From: Citricoccus muralis | GTDB taxonomy: Bacteria; Actinomycetota; Actinomycetes; Actinomycetales; Micrococcaceae | Direction: 5' to 3' | Assembly: GCF_029637705.1 (NCBI RefSeq) | Contig: NZ_CP121252.1 | Coordinates: 744,001 to 808,000, forward strand | DNA: 64,000 nucleotides | Part shown: in pieces, positions 25,263 to 33,477 of the stretch | How positions within the stretch are numbered: the first letter of the stretch is position 1 | How the letters are laid out: each line of letters starts with the position of its first letter | Made by a program: the position numbers and the translations under genes | The notes under the pieces: model-generated | What the model was told of the DNA's origin: nothing | Database searches by the model: none | What the model saw: the letters and a program-made list of their open reading frames with translations, nothing else

Positions 25263-26441
25263 CTAGCGGCGCGGAACGAAGGCCAGCAGCATGGCCTCGA
25301 CGGCGAGCTGCGGGGGGACGTTGCTGGTGAGGCGGGTGCGGGCCTGGCCGATGGCGTCGATGGCGGCCAGGGTGTGCTGGGAGGTGCCCTGGCGGGCGTA
25401 GCCGATGATCTGGTCACGCAGATGCTCGTTGATCAGCTCGGCGTCGGTGCCCAGCTGGACGGCCAGCACATCGCGGAACAGCCCGATCAGATCGATCATT
25501 GCCTTGTCGAGTGCGTCATGGACGCTGCGGCGATTCCGGGCGGTCTGTTCTTCCTCGAGCCGCTTGACATGGTGGCGCAGTTTCGGCGGGACGGTGTCGT
25601 CCTCACTCAGGCCGAGGGAATGCAGGAGCCGAACGCGCTCGGCGGTGTTGCGTTCTTCGGCGGAGGCGGTGGCTTCCTGCTGGGTGATCTGAATGAGATC
25701 GGCCGCCTCGGCCATGGCCTGGGAGGTAGAACCGACGCGCAAAGGCAGCGAGACGATCTGTTCGCGGCGGGCCCGGGCCTCCGGGTTGGAGGCGAGCCAG
25801 CGGGCCACGCCCACATGGGACTGGGAGGCCCGCGCGGCGAACAGCGCCATTTCCGGGTCGAGGCCGTCGCGCTCGGTGAGTAGCCGGGCCACACTCTCGG
25901 CCGAGGGGATAGTCAGCGAAATCTTTCGGGTGCGGGAGCGGATGGTGATCAACACGTCCGCGGGCGAAGGCGCGCACAGCATCCAGATGGTGCGCGGGGG
26001 CGGCTCCTCGATGGCTTTGAGCAGCACGTTGGTGGCGCGCTCGGTCATCCGGTCGGCGTCTTCCATAACGAAGATGCGCCAGCGGGCGGTGGCGGGGCGA
26101 TCTTGGGCCAGACCGATGAGGTCGCGGATTTCGTCGATCCCGTAGTTCACCTTCTCGGTGGCCATCACTTTGACGTCGGGGTGGGTGCCGGAGGCGATGG
26201 TCAGGCAGGTGGGGCAGATGCTACAGCCGCGTTGAGCCGGATCGGGGTTCTCGCACTGCAGGGCCTGGGCGAAGGCGCGGGCGGCGGTGGAGCGCCCGGA
26301 CCCGGGCGGGCCGGTGAACAGCCAGGCGTGGGTGGGAGCCTCCTGCTGGGCGGCACGGTGAAGCTGGGCCACTGAGGCGGACTGGCCGGTCAGATCGTGC
26401 CACACAGCCGGGAACTGGGCGACGTCGAGGGTCTGCGTCAT
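25263..26441 (-). CDS. holB: DNA polymerase III subunit delta'
   Basis: This is the 392-aa clamp-loader AAA+ subunit. The nucleotide loop is GPPGSGRST, with Arg instead of Lys, which fits the ATP-inactive role of delta'. Next come a four-cysteine zinc module (CENPDPAQRGCSICPTC) and the sensor region VMEDADRMTERATNVLLKAIEEPP with an SRC-like 'IRSRTRKI'. The protein completes the DnaX clamp-loader complex that loads beta clamps at forks. It starts four bases inside the end of tmk (ATGA overlap), the usual tmk-holB arrangement of actinobacteria, so translation is coupled. The C-terminal half is less conserved but full length. Confidence 0.95.
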   Translation of the reverse strand: MTQTLDVAQFPAVWHDLTGQSASVAQLHRAAQQEAPTHAWLFTGPPGSGRSTAARAFAQALQCENPDPAQRGCSICPTCLTIASGTHPDVKVMATEKVNYGIDEIRDLIGLAQDRPATARWRIFVMEDADRMTERATNVLLKAIEEPPPRTIWMLCAPSPADVLITIRSRTRKISLTIPSAESVARLLTERDGLDPEMALFAARASQSHVGVARWLASNPEARARREQIVSLPLRVGSTSQAMAEAADLIQITQQEATASAEERNTAERVRLLHSLGLSEDDTVPPKLRHHVKRLEEEQTARNRRSVHDALDKAMIDLIGLFRDVLAVQLGTDAELINEHLRDQIIGYARQGTSQHTLAAIDAIGQARTRLTSNVPPQLAVEAMLLAFVPRR

Positions 26442-27157
26442 CGGTCTCCTCCTGTGGCTGTTGAGACGGCTGCGTCTGGATGGTCGAGGTCATGGGCGAT
26501 GCGCTGCTGAATCTGCGCGGTGAGGTCCTCGACCGAGGCTCGGGCGTCGAGGACCAGATAGCGTTCCGGGGCCGCGCTGGCCCGGCGCAGGAACACCTCG
26601 CGCAGGCGGTGCTGGAAATCCTCGCCCTCGGCCTCGATGCGATCGGTGGTGCCGGCGGCGGCCTGTTCGCGGGTTTCCCGCCGTCGTCGTGCTTCATCGA
26701 CCGGCAGATCCAGCACCACGGTGAGATCGGGCAGGGTTCCGTTGACCGCGCGGTCGTTGATCGTGCTGACCCAGTCTTCGCCCAGGTCGCGGCCCACACC
26801 CTGATAGGCCAGGGAAGAATCGAGGAAGCGGTCGGAGACCACCACGGCCCCGCGTTCCAGGGCGGGGGAGATCACGGTGCGCACGTGGGTGGAACGGGCT
26901 GCGGCGAACAGCAGCGCCTCGGTGACCGAGTCGACGGGCGCGTGGCGGGGATCCAGCAGCAGTTCCCGAATCCGTTCGGCCAGCTCGGTGCCGCCGGGCT
27001 CGCGGGTACGCACGGTTTCGCGCCCCTGGGACTCCAGCCACCGGCAGACGGCGTTGACCTGGGTGGATTTCCCGGAGCCGTCCCCGCCTTCGAAGACGAC
27101 GAAGTATCCGGGGGTCTTCAGAGGGGCAGGCGGAGCCGGCTGTGAGTCGTCGTGCAC
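26438..27157 (-). CDS. tmk: Thymidylate kinase
   Basis: This 239-aa enzyme phosphorylates dTMP to dTDP for DNA synthesis. The P-loop FEGGDGSGKSTQ lies at about residues 23-34, the TREPGGTELAERI motif at about 55, DRFLDSSLAYQG with the DR(Y/F/H) residue binding dTMP at about 108, and a LID region follows. The C-terminal region is a little longer than in E. coli. The start GTG 27157 sits exactly 7 nt after the end of a minus-strand TAGGCT box, so the mRNA is probably leaderless. It is cotranscribed with holB through a 4-bp overlap. Confidence 0.95.
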   Translation of the reverse strand: MHDDSQPAPPAPLKTPGYFVVFEGGDGSGKSTQVNAVCRWLESQGRETVRTREPGGTELAERIRELLLDPRHAPVDSVTEALLFAAARSTHVRTVISPALERGAVVVSDRFLDSSLAYQGVGRDLGEDWVSTINDRAVNGTLPDLTVVLDLPVDEARRRRETREQAAAGTTDRIEAEGEDFQHRLREVFLRRASAAPERYLVLDARASVEDLTAQIQQRIAHDLDHPDAAVSTATGGDR

Positions 27158-27163
27158 CCCTTC

Positions 27164-27169
27164 AGCCTA
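27164..27169 (-). promoter_or_regulatory. -10 box TAGGCT of tmk, leaderless spacing
   Basis: TAGGCT on the minus strand is followed by GAAGGG and then the GTG start, placing the expected transcription start on the start codon. Confidence 0.55.
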
Positions 27170-27233
27170 CGTCAGGCCCCCGCGCGGCTTCGACATCTGG
27201 AACAACGCACACCGTCAGCGGGGACGAGAGGAA

Positions 27234-27239
27234 TACAGT
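27234..27239 (+). promoter_or_regulatory. -10 box TACAGT of the cystathionine enzyme gene
   Basis: TACAGT is followed by GTTCCC and ATG 27246, the same N6 leaderless spacing seen at tmk. No clear -35 element is seen. Confidence 0.5.
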
Positions 27240-27245
27240 GTTCCC

Positions 27246-28490
27246 ATGGCCGATCATGACACCGCTTTCACGCCCGCTTCCACGCCTGCCTCCGCCGATA
27301 CTTCCACACCGCAATTGCGAGTGGAATCCTTGCTGGTCGCCGCCGCCCGCCCGGCTCCCGAGGAGAATGCGCCGGTGAACGACCCGGTACATTTCACCTC
27401 CACGTTCCACGGCACCGCCACCGATGCGGTGCCCGGCCAGCGGGTGTATGCGCGCATGTCGAACCCCACCTTCGACGGGCCCGAGCGGCTGCTCGCCGAG
27501 CTGGAGCAGGTGCGTGACGCCGAGGCCACGCCCGCCCTGTTCTTTGGCTCCGGCATGGCCGCCATCACCGCCGTGTTGCACCTGGTGCCGGTGGGCGGAC
27601 ATGTGGTGGTGCCGCGCCACGCCTACCAGGGGTTGGGCAGCCTGCTCGATCAGCTGGCCGAGGCTGGACAGCTCTCCGTGACTCGGGTGGACCTGCGTGA
27701 TCTCGACGAGGTCCGCGAGGTGCTGGACCAGCGCCGGAACGCGGGTGGCACGGTGGATCTGCTGTGGCTAGAGTCGCCCACGAACCCGATGTTGGAGGTG
27801 GCTGATCTTCCGGCGTTGGTGGCGCTGGCGCATGAATACGGTGCGCTGTGCGCCGTGGACAACACGTTTGCCACCCCGCTGCTGCAGCAGCCGCTGCGCC
27901 TGGGCGCGGACGTGGTGGTGCACTCGGTGACCAAGTATTTGGCGGGGCACTCGGATCTGATTATGGGCGCAGTGGTGGTTGACGACGTCGAACTGCGCGC
28001 CCGGCTGGCCGGCCACCGCACCCTGTTCGGTGCGATCCCCTCGGCCATGGATGTGTACTTGGCGCTGCGCGGTATGCGTACCCTGGCCCTGCGGCTGGAA
28101 CGTGCCATGGACAGCGCTGCGGAGTTGGCCCGCCGGCTCGAGGCGCGCGGCTCCGATCCGGTGCGCTATCCCGGGCTGGCTTCCCACGAGGGGCACGCGC
28201 TCGCAGCTGCGACGTTGCAGGGTGGTTTCGGGGCGGTGCTCACCGTGGATCTGGGGTCGGCCGCCCGCGCGGATGCGGTGGTGCACGGGCTGCGGCTGTG
28301 GACCCCGGCGACCTCGCTGGGCGGAGTGGAATCGTTGGTGGAGCGGCGTCGTCGATTCTCGTCCGAACCGAGTACGGTCCCGGAGGGCATGCTGCGGCTG
28401 TCGGTGGGCATCGAGCATGCGGAGGATCTGTGGGCCGATCTTGATCAGGCGCTGCGCGCCGCCGACGCTCAAAGCGGCGCTGGGCGGTAG
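27246..28490 (+). CDS. Cystathionine gamma-synthase/lyase family PLP enzyme
   Basis: This 414-aa PLP enzyme of the Cys/Met metabolism family shows YARMSNPT near the N-terminus, the cofactor-stacking FFGSGMAAITAVLHLV, LLWLESPTNPML, VDNTFATPLLQQP and the Schiff-base lysine in VVHSVTKYLAGHSDL. The C-terminus has SLGGVESLVERR with the substrate-binding Ser. It catalyses a gamma-elimination or gamma-replacement on sulfur amino acids in the cytoplasm. The sequence alone does not tell metB-like synthase from mccB/megL-like lyase. Start ATG 27246 has no usable ribosome site and fits a leaderless transcript. The DUF2516 gene follows 9 bp later but has its own box. Confidence 0.9.
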   Translation: MADHDTAFTPASTPASADTSTPQLRVESLLVAAARPAPEENAPVNDPVHFTSTFHGTATDAVPGQRVYARMSNPTFDGPERLLAELEQVRDAEATPALFFGSGMAAITAVLHLVPVGGHVVVPRHAYQGLGSLLDQLAEAGQLSVTRVDLRDLDEVREVLDQRRNAGGTVDLLWLESPTNPMLEVADLPALVALAHEYGALCAVDNTFATPLLQQPLRLGADVVVHSVTKYLAGHSDLIMGAVVVDDVELRARLAGHRTLFGAIPSAMDVYLALRGMRTLALRLERAMDSAAELARRLEARGSDPVRYPGLASHEGHALAAATLQGGFGAVLTVDLGSAARADAVVHGLRLWTPATSLGGVESLVERRRRFSSEPSTVPEGMLRLSVGIEHAEDLWADLDQALRAADAQSGAGR

Positions 28491-28493
28491 GCT
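28488..28493 (+). promoter_or_regulatory. -10 box TAGGCT of the DUF2516 gene
   Basis: TAGGCT overlaps the stop codon of the preceding gene and is followed by GGGCGC and ATG 28500, again N6. Confidence 0.45.
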
Positions 28494-28499
28494 GGGCGC

Positions 28500-28850
28500 A
28501 TGTCGTACCTCGTTTTCGTTCTCATGCTGGAGGGCTGGATTATGTTCGCCCTCACCGTGACCGGCGGCGTGTTGGCGCTGTGGGCGGTGGCCGACTGCGT
28601 GAGCCGCGGCGGCACCCAGTTCGAACGTGCAGGGCTGCGCGGCAAACAGTTTTGGCTGATCCTCACCGTGATCGCCGCGGTGGTGGCCGGGCTGGGCGCC
28701 TGGAGCTCGCTGGTCGCGCTACTGCAGTACGGCTCACCCACGGGCCAGCTCGGTTTGTTCGGCATTGCCGCGCTGTGTGTGGCCGCCGTGTATCTGGCCG
28801 GTCCGCGCCGTCAGCTCAAGCTCTACGGCGACTCCGGATACGGCTACTAA
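28500..28850 (+). CDS. DUF2516 family membrane protein
   Basis: This 116-aa protein has three hydrophobic segments (about residues 7-31, 51-74 and 82-100) and ends in a short polar tail with YGDSGYGY. The pattern of a first helix followed by VADCVSRGG and a positively charged loop fits the actinobacterial DUF2516 family, whose role is unknown. It probably sits in the plasma membrane with a cytoplasmic C-terminus. It lies 9 bp after the PLP enzyme gene and 88 bp before gpmA. A -10 box seven bases before its ATG suggests its own leaderless mRNA. Confidence 0.8.
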   Translation: MSYLVFVLMLEGWIMFALTVTGGVLALWAVADCVSRGGTQFERAGLRGKQFWLILTVIAAVVAGLGAWSSLVALLQYGSPTGQLGLFGIAALCVAAVYLAGPRRQLKLYGDSGYGY

Positions 28851-28926
28851 GCCAGGCGGCATACCGCGCCGTGGTGGTCGGGCTGTCACGGAAACCGCAG
28901 CTGTCGTGAACGAGCTACCCTGCCCG

Positions 28927-28932
28927 TAGACT
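28927..28932 (+). promoter_or_regulatory. -10 box TAGACT of gpmA
   Basis: TAGACT, then GGCACC, then ATG 28939. The spacing is that of a leaderless start. Confidence 0.5.
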
Positions 28933-28938
28933 GGCACC

Positions 28939-29694
28939 ATGGCTGAGACTGCATACAAGCTCGTCCTGCTCCGGCACGGTCAGAGCGACTGGAACGAGAA
29001 GAACCTGTTCACCGGCTGGGTCGACGTGCCGCTGACCGAGAAGGGCCGCGCCGAGGCCGCCCGAGGCGGTGAGCTGCTGGCGCAGGAGGGGCTGCTTCCC
29101 GACGTGTTGCACACCTCCCTGCTGAAGCGCGCGATCACCACCGCGAACCTGGCGCTGGAGACCGCCGACCGTCAATGGATCCCCGTTAAGCGCAACTGGC
29201 GCCTCAACGAGCGCCACTACGGTGCGCTGCAGGGCAAGAACAAAGCCGAGATCCGCGACGAGTTCGGCGAGGACCAGTTCATGGTCTGGCGCCGCTCCTA
29301 CGACACCGCGCCGCCGCAGCTCGATGACTCCTCGGAGTTCTCGCAACACGGCGACCCCCGCTACGCCGAACTGGGCGAGAACGCGCCGCGGACCGAGTGC
29401 CTCAAGGACGTTGTCGAGCGGTTGTTGCCGTATTGGAATGACCAGGTCGTTCCTGACCTGCAGGCCGGCAAGACCGTGCTGATCGCCGCTCACGGCAATT
29501 CGTTGCGCGCGCTGGTGAAGCACCTGGAAGGCATCTCCGACGACGATATCGCCGGGCTGAACATTCCCACCGGCATTCCGCTGTACTACGAGCTGGGTGC
29601 GGATCTGAAGCCGCTGGGTGCAGGCCGCTATCTCGACCCGGAGGCTGCTGAGGCCGGCGCTGCGGCCGTGGCCAACCAGGGAGCGCAGCACTGA
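28939..29694 (+). CDS. gpmA: 2,3-bisphosphoglycerate-dependent phosphoglycerate mutase
   Basis: This 251-aa glycolytic enzyme interconverts 3- and 2-phosphoglycerate. The phospho-accepting histidine is H13 in [20 protein letters not shown]. Other active-site parts are visible: [26 protein letters not shown] with the catalytic Glu, and [16 protein letters not shown] with the second His. Length matches the family. It is full length and core. A strong terminator follows 41 bp after the stop, so it seems monocistronic. No Shine-Dalgarno sequence is present, and a TAGACT box 7 nt before ATG implies leaderless translation. Confidence 0.97.
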   Translation: MAETAYKLVLLRHGQSDWNEKNLFTGWVDVPLTEKGRAEAARGGELLAQEGLLPDVLHTSLLKRAITTANLALETADRQWIPVKRNWRLNERHYGALQGKNKAEIRDEFGEDQFMVWRRSYDTAPPQLDDSSEFSQHGDPRYAELGENAPRTECLKDVVERLLPYWNDQVVPDLQAGKTVLIAAHGNSLRALVKHLEGISDDDIAGLNIPTGIPLYYELGADLKPLGAGRYLDPEAAEAGAAAVANQGAQH

Positions 29695-29734
29695 CGTCAC
29701 CGCGCGTCGGAGCGAAGAGCGTCTAGAAGACAAA

Positions 29735-29772
29735 CAACAGGGCGGCCTCTCCGAGGAGGGGCCGCCCTGTTG
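29735..29772. terminator. Terminator between gpmA and phoU
   Basis: CAACAGGGCGGCC pairs perfectly with GGCCGCCCTGTTG around a 12-nt loop. It lies between convergent genes and likely serves both. Confidence 0.8.
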
Positions 29773-29811
29773 GTGTCTGGTGCAGACCCGGTGGATCTCA
29801 CCGATCGGTGA

Positions 29812-30471
29812 TCAGGCGGAGGGAATGGTGGGCTCCCACTCACCGGTGAGCAGGTAGGTCACCTTGCGGGACACCGACACGGCGTGATCAGCGAAGCGTT
29901 CGAAGTAGCGCGACGCCAGCGTGACATCGACGGTCTGGGGAGCGGTGGCATCCCAGTCGGCGGCGGCAACGGCCTTGAAGTTCTGGGCGTGCAGCTCGTT
30001 GATCTCATTATTCAGCTTCACGATCTCACGGGCGTAGTCCAGGTCGTGCTCGGTGAGCAGCTGCTCCAGGGCGGCAGCCACCTTCACGCAGTCATCTGCC
30101 ATGCGGCTGAATGACTCGCGGCGCGACTCCGGGAACACGAGCTCGGGGTAACGCAGGCGGGTCAGCTGAGCGATGTGGCGAGCCAGGTCGCCCATACGCT
30201 CCAGCGAGGTGGACATGCGCAGGGAACCCACCACGGTGCGTAGGTCGGTGGCAACGGGAGCCTGGAGGGCCAGCAGCTCGATGGCCTTCTCATCCAGGGT
30301 GTTCTGCAGCGTATCGATCCGGGCATCATCGGAGATCACCTGCTCCGCCTGCTCGACGTCAGCGGTCTCCACCGCTTCGCGGGCACGCTCCATCGCCACG
30401 CGGACAAGTCCGGCGATCTCTACGAGCTGGTCACCCAGGGACTTCAGGTCAGCCTGGAACAGTTCACGCAT
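29812..30471 (-). CDS. phoU: Phosphate signalling protein PhoU
   Basis: This 219-aa all-helical protein has the two PhoU repeats: ISDDARIDTLQNTLDEKAIE and ALQAPVATDLRTVVGSLRMS in the first half, and LNNEINELHAQNF and ASRYFERFADHAVSVSRKV in the second. PhoU reports phosphate status between the Pst importer and the sensor kinase. ATG 30471 is chosen because GAGGAG lies just upstream (3-4 nt) and PhoU proteins begin MR(E/T)xFxxxL. The frame stays open further upstream without support. It is divergent from senX3, with a PHO-box-like repeat between them, consistent with phosphate control of both. Confidence 0.96.
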   Translation of the reverse strand: MRELFQADLKSLGDQLVEIAGLVRVAMERAREAVETADVEQAEQVISDDARIDTLQNTLDEKAIELLALQAPVATDLRTVVGSLRMSTSLERMGDLARHIAQLTRLRYPELVFPESRRESFSRMADDCVKVAAALEQLLTEHDLDYAREIVKLNNEINELHAQNFKAVAAADWDATAPQTVDVTLASRYFERFADHAVSVSRKVTYLLTGEWEPTIPSA

Positions 30472-30524
30472 GTGCTCCTCATTTCTGCGCGCAACAACAA
30501 CACGGTCATACCTATCATGACGCA

Positions 30525-30546
30525 TCGACGTGAACGGCAGTTGAAC
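30525..30546 (-). promoter_or_regulatory. PHO-box-like 11-bp direct repeat
   Basis: On the minus strand GTTCAACTGCC is followed directly by GTTCACGTCGA, two 11-bp units each starting GTTCA. This is the layout of PHO boxes bound by PhoP-type regulators in Streptomyces. It lies 54 nt before phoU and 83 nt before senX3. An inverted TGAAC-N9-GTTCA (30542-30560) overlaps it. Confidence 0.55.
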
Positions 30547-30615
30547 TTTAGCTACGTTCAGTTGCACAACCGGGCTCAACGGGTCGACGACGAGAAACGT
30601 CACCACACGAGAGGG

Positions 30616-30621
30616 TAGTGT
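30616..30621 (+). promoter_or_regulatory. -10 box TAGTGT of senX3
   Basis: TAGTGT followed by 7 nt and the GTG start at 30629 gives a leaderless layout. Confidence 0.4.
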
Positions 30622-30628
30622 TTCTTGG

Positions 30629-31804
30629 GTGGATGATCTAGTGCTCGTCGGCGTGCTCAGCGGTGTCACCGGGCTCGTGCTCGGTCTCGTCGCCATGCTC
30701 GCCTTCCGCGTCTCGGAGCGACGGCGGGCCCGCTACATGGTGGTCGATGAACCGCTGATTCCGTCCGGCGCCGCCGATGTGCTGGCCGTGGTGGGTCGGG
30801 CCTATGTAGTGGTCGACGCCGTCGACGGCGTGGTGCGCGCCAACCCGACCGCCTACGCCTACGGGCTGGTGCGCGGTCACCATCTGGTGCACGACCTGGT
30901 GGTGGACCTCACTCGACGCGTACGTGAAGACGGTGTGATTCTGGACCGCCGACACGAACTCACCCGCGGCCGCTATGGCGATGAACGCTGGCAGGTACAC
31001 CTGCGCATCGCGCCGCTGGGGGACGAATACATTCTGATCCTCGCGGAGGACCGCACCGAGCTGACCCGCACCGAAGCGATCCGTCACGACTTCGTGGCGA
31101 ACGTGTCCCACGAACTCAAAACACCCGTCGGTGCTATCGGTTTGCTTTCTGAAGCCATTGACGACGCCGCCGAAGACCCGGTGGCTGTGCGCCGATTTAC
31201 CCGCCGGCTGTCCATCGAATCCGTGCGCCTGGGCGAGCTGGTGCAGGACATCATTGAGCTCTCCCGGCTGCAGAGCAAGGACGTTGCCGGCGAAGCCTCC
31301 CCGGTAGACATGAACCGGGTGGTCGCCGAGGCGGTGGACCGGGTCCGCACCGAGGCCGAGGCCCGCGGCATCACGCTGCGGGTGGCCGGGGAGATCACCG
31401 GTGTCGTGTTCGGCGACCCGGATCAGCTGATGACCGCAATTCGTAATCTGGTCGACAATGCTGTCAGCTACTCACCGGAGAACACGGTGGTCGGCATCGG
31501 GATGAAATCGGTGAAGGGGCTGGCCCGAATCTCGATTACCGATCAGGGCCCCGGCATTGCCTATGAAGACCAAGAGCGGGTGTTTGAGCGTTTCTATCGC
31601 GTTGACGCCGCCCGCTCACGCCAGACCGGTGGCACCGGTCTGGGGCTCAGCATCGTCAAACATGTGGTCGCTAACCACGGCGGCGAAGTGTCGCTGTGGT
31701 CAAGACTCGGATCGGGATCCACCTTCACCGTGAAGTTGCCCGAGAGCGACCCCGAGATCCCTCAGGAGACCACCGAATCCGGTGGGAAAGGAGAACTAAG
31801 ATGA
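30629..31804 (+). CDS. senX3: Sensor histidine kinase SenX3
   Basis: This is a 391-aa membrane-anchored kinase with one N-terminal membrane segment (about residues 4-26), a PAS-like sensory part (about 45-145), a dimerisation/HisKA domain with the phospho-acceptor H161 in DFVANVSHELKTPVGAIGLL, and a HATPase_c domain with NLVDNAVSY, DQGPGIAYED and GTGLGLSIVKH. This is the SenX3/PhoR branch with a short N-terminus and little extracytoplasmic sequence. Its stop overlaps the regX3 start (ATGA), so the pair is coupled. With PhoU and the Pst system it senses phosphate limitation. GTG 30629 has no ribosome site and probably yields a leaderless mRNA. Confidence 0.94.
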   Translation: MDDLVLVGVLSGVTGLVLGLVAMLAFRVSERRRARYMVVDEPLIPSGAADVLAVVGRAYVVVDAVDGVVRANPTAYAYGLVRGHHLVHDLVVDLTRRVREDGVILDRRHELTRGRYGDERWQVHLRIAPLGDEYILILAEDRTELTRTEAIRHDFVANVSHELKTPVGAIGLLSEAIDDAAEDPVAVRRFTRRLSIESVRLGELVQDIIELSRLQSKDVAGEASPVDMNRVVAEAVDRVRTEAEARGITLRVAGEITGVVFGDPDQLMTAIRNLVDNAVSYSPENTVVGIGMKSVKGLARISITDQGPGIAYEDQERVFERFYRVDAARSRQTGGTGLGLSIVKHVVANHGGEVSLWSRLGSGSTFTVKLPESDPEIPQETTESGGKGELR

Positions 31805-32481
31805 GTCGGATCCTCGTAGTGGAGGATGAGCCGTCCATCAGTGACCCGCTGTCCTACCTGCTGGAGCGCGAAGGGTATGAGGTCACCGTCGTTGAAGATG
31901 GCCACGATGCGGTCTCCGAATTCGAGAAGGCCGGCGCTGATCTGGTGTTGCTCGACCTGATGCTGCCCGGTCAGCCAGGCACCGAAGTGATTCGCCAGTT
32001 GCGCGGCACCTCGAACGTTCCGGTCATCATGCTCACCGCCAAGGACTCGGAGATCGACAAGGTCGTGGGTCTGGAACTCGGCGCGGATGACTACGTCACC
32101 AAGCCGTACTCTTCGCGGGAACTGGTGGCGCGTATTCGTGCGGTGCTGCGCCGTCAGGCGGAGCCGGACGATCTGATCAGCACCTCCGTGCAGGCTGGAC
32201 CGGTGCGCATGGATGTGGAACGGCATGTGGTTACCGTCGGTGGCGACCAGACCTCGATGCCGCTCAAGGAATTCGAGCTGCTCGAGATGCTGCTGCGCAA
32301 CGCCGGTCGGGTGCTCACCCGCGGCCAGCTCATCGACCGGGTGTGGGGCGCCGACTACGTGGGGGACACCAAGACCCTCGACGTGCACATCAAGCGGCTG
32401 CGCTCCAAGGTGGAGCCGGACCCGTCAAACCCGCGTCATCTGGTGACCGTGCGCGGGCTGGGCTACAAGTTCGAGCCGTAG
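31801..32481 (+). CDS. regX3: Response regulator RegX3 (OmpR/PhoB type)
   Basis: This is a 226-aa regulator. The receiver domain starts ILVVEDEPSISDPLSYL, with the acidic pocket E8/D9 and phospho-acceptor D52 in LVLLDLMLPGQPG, the conserved Thr in IMLTAKD and Lys in VTKPYSSRELVARI. A winged-helix DNA-binding domain follows (LKEFELLEMLLRNAGRVLTR and DTKTLDVHIKRLRSKVE). It is phosphorylated by SenX3 and binds PHO-type repeats upstream of phosphate genes, probably including the one at 30525-30546. ATG 31801 has AAGGAG 8 nt upstream and overlaps the senX3 stop. A terminator follows. Confidence 0.97.
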   Translation: MSRILVVEDEPSISDPLSYLLEREGYEVTVVEDGHDAVSEFEKAGADLVLLDLMLPGQPGTEVIRQLRGTSNVPVIMLTAKDSEIDKVVGLELGADDYVTKPYSSRELVARIRAVLRRQAEPDDLISTSVQAGPVRMDVERHVVTVGGDQTSMPLKEFELLEMLLRNAGRVLTRGQLIDRVWGADYVGDTKTLDVHIKRLRSKVEPDPSNPRHLVTVRGLGYKFEP

Positions 32482-32506
32482 ACCGCAGCAGACATAGGGA
32501 ACATAG

Positions 32507-32551
32507 CGAAGGGCCGGCGCCTCATCTCCTGGATGCTGCGCCGGCCCTTCG
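32507..32551. terminator. Terminator between regX3 and the LpqE-like gene
   Basis: CGAAGGGCCGGCGC (32507-32520) pairs with GCGCCGGCCCTTCG (32538-32551). It lies between convergent genes. Confidence 0.8.
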
Positions 32552-32585
32552 TGATGATGTTTCAGGACCCGGTAGGGGTGTGGGA

Positions 32586-33146
32586 TCAGTGCCCGCCGTC
32601 TTCGTCGACGCCCACCCAGTGACCGCCGCCGTGCTCGGGGAAGTCGTAGAGGTGATCGGTCAGCTCGCCCTCGGACACCTCCACGGGCAGGAAGTCCCGG
32701 TACTCGGGCAGTGCTGCGGAGAGCACCGCGATGCGCAGCGGCTCGGTGGTGCCGTTGACGGAGACCTCAGCGTCCACCATGCCGCCGGGGTGGCCGCCGA
32801 TATTGGTCACGACGGTCTCGTTCTCTTCGGCCTCGAGCATCAGGTTCTCGAGGTTGCCGGGAACCGAGAAGTCGAAGCTCTCGCCGTTCACGGTGATGGT
32901 GACCTCGGCTGGTTCGCCGTCCGAGGTGGACAGGGAGCCGATGAAGCGGCCCGCGCCGTTTTCTTCAGCGGCAATCAGAGCGATATTGCGCAGCTGGACG
33001 TTGTCAACATTGGCCTGCACGCCGTCTGAGGGGGCGTACTCCAACGTGGTGGCTTGCAGATTGACGGCGCTGCAGGCGGTGGTGCCTAGCAGAGCGAGGG
33101 CTGCCAGGCCGGCCACAGAGGCGCGGCGAATGGTGGTGGCCTTCAC
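32586..33146 (-). CDS. LpqE-like lipoprotein
   Basis: This 186-aa exported protein has a basic N-terminus and hydrophobic core, ASVAGLAALALLGTTACSAV, with a lipobox-like TTAC giving lipidated C26. The mature part is a beta-rich sequence (NVQLRNIALIAAEENGAGRF, then GSLSTSDGEPAEVTITVNG) ending in a His/Gly/Glu-rich tail (FPEHGGGHWVGVDEDGGH). The layout resembles mycobacterial LpqE and related small surface lipoproteins of unknown function, some of which lie near metal or copper genes. The His-rich tail might bind metal, which is inference. GTG 33146 has AGGAGA 8 nt upstream. The longer frame from ATG 33212 would spoil the signal peptide. Confidence 0.75.
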   Translation of the reverse strand: MKATTIRRASVAGLAALALLGTTACSAVNLQATTLEYAPSDGVQANVDNVQLRNIALIAAEENGAGRFIGSLSTSDGEPAEVTITVNGESFDFSVPGNLENLMLEAEENETVVTNIGGHPGGMVDAEVSVNGTTEPLRIAVLSAALPEYRDFLPVEVSEGELTDHLYDFPEHGGGHWVGVDEDGGH

Positions 33147-33477
33147 GATGGTGTTCTCCTCGATCACGGTCGGTGCATGAAAACAGTGATGTTCCCTTAG
33201 AGAGTATCTCATTCGCGCCGTCTCAGACGACGTGAGACGCTGTGTACGCCAACCGGTGCACGACCCCTCTTCAGCCCCTGCTGATCAGGGTTTTCCTGCA
33301 CCGCGCCAGGCCTGGCTGTGCTGCGACGCGGCGTGCATCCCGGAACGAATTCGCGGGGACGACGCAGAGTGACGTCGGGGGAGCATTATGGGTGATGCAG
33401 GCCGCAAAGAGGCGACGACACTCCCGGAATCACGGGGCTCTGTGATAGACTAAACGCCGGGAAAGGGGTTTATCCAC
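33147..33477 (+). promoter_or_regulatory. 330-bp divergent promoter region of carD
   Basis: No gene is supported here. A -10 box TAGACT lies at 33446-33451, 26 nt before carD ATG, and AAAGGGG at 33462-33468 is the carD ribosome site. The promoter of the leftward lipoprotein gene must also lie here, but I cannot point to it. Confidence 0.45.

Noticed and set aside
23678-25330. 550-codon plus-strand frame over the alpha/beta hydrolase
   Set aside because: The opposite strand encodes a signal peptide and catalytic triad; the long mirror frame is a product of high GC codon use.
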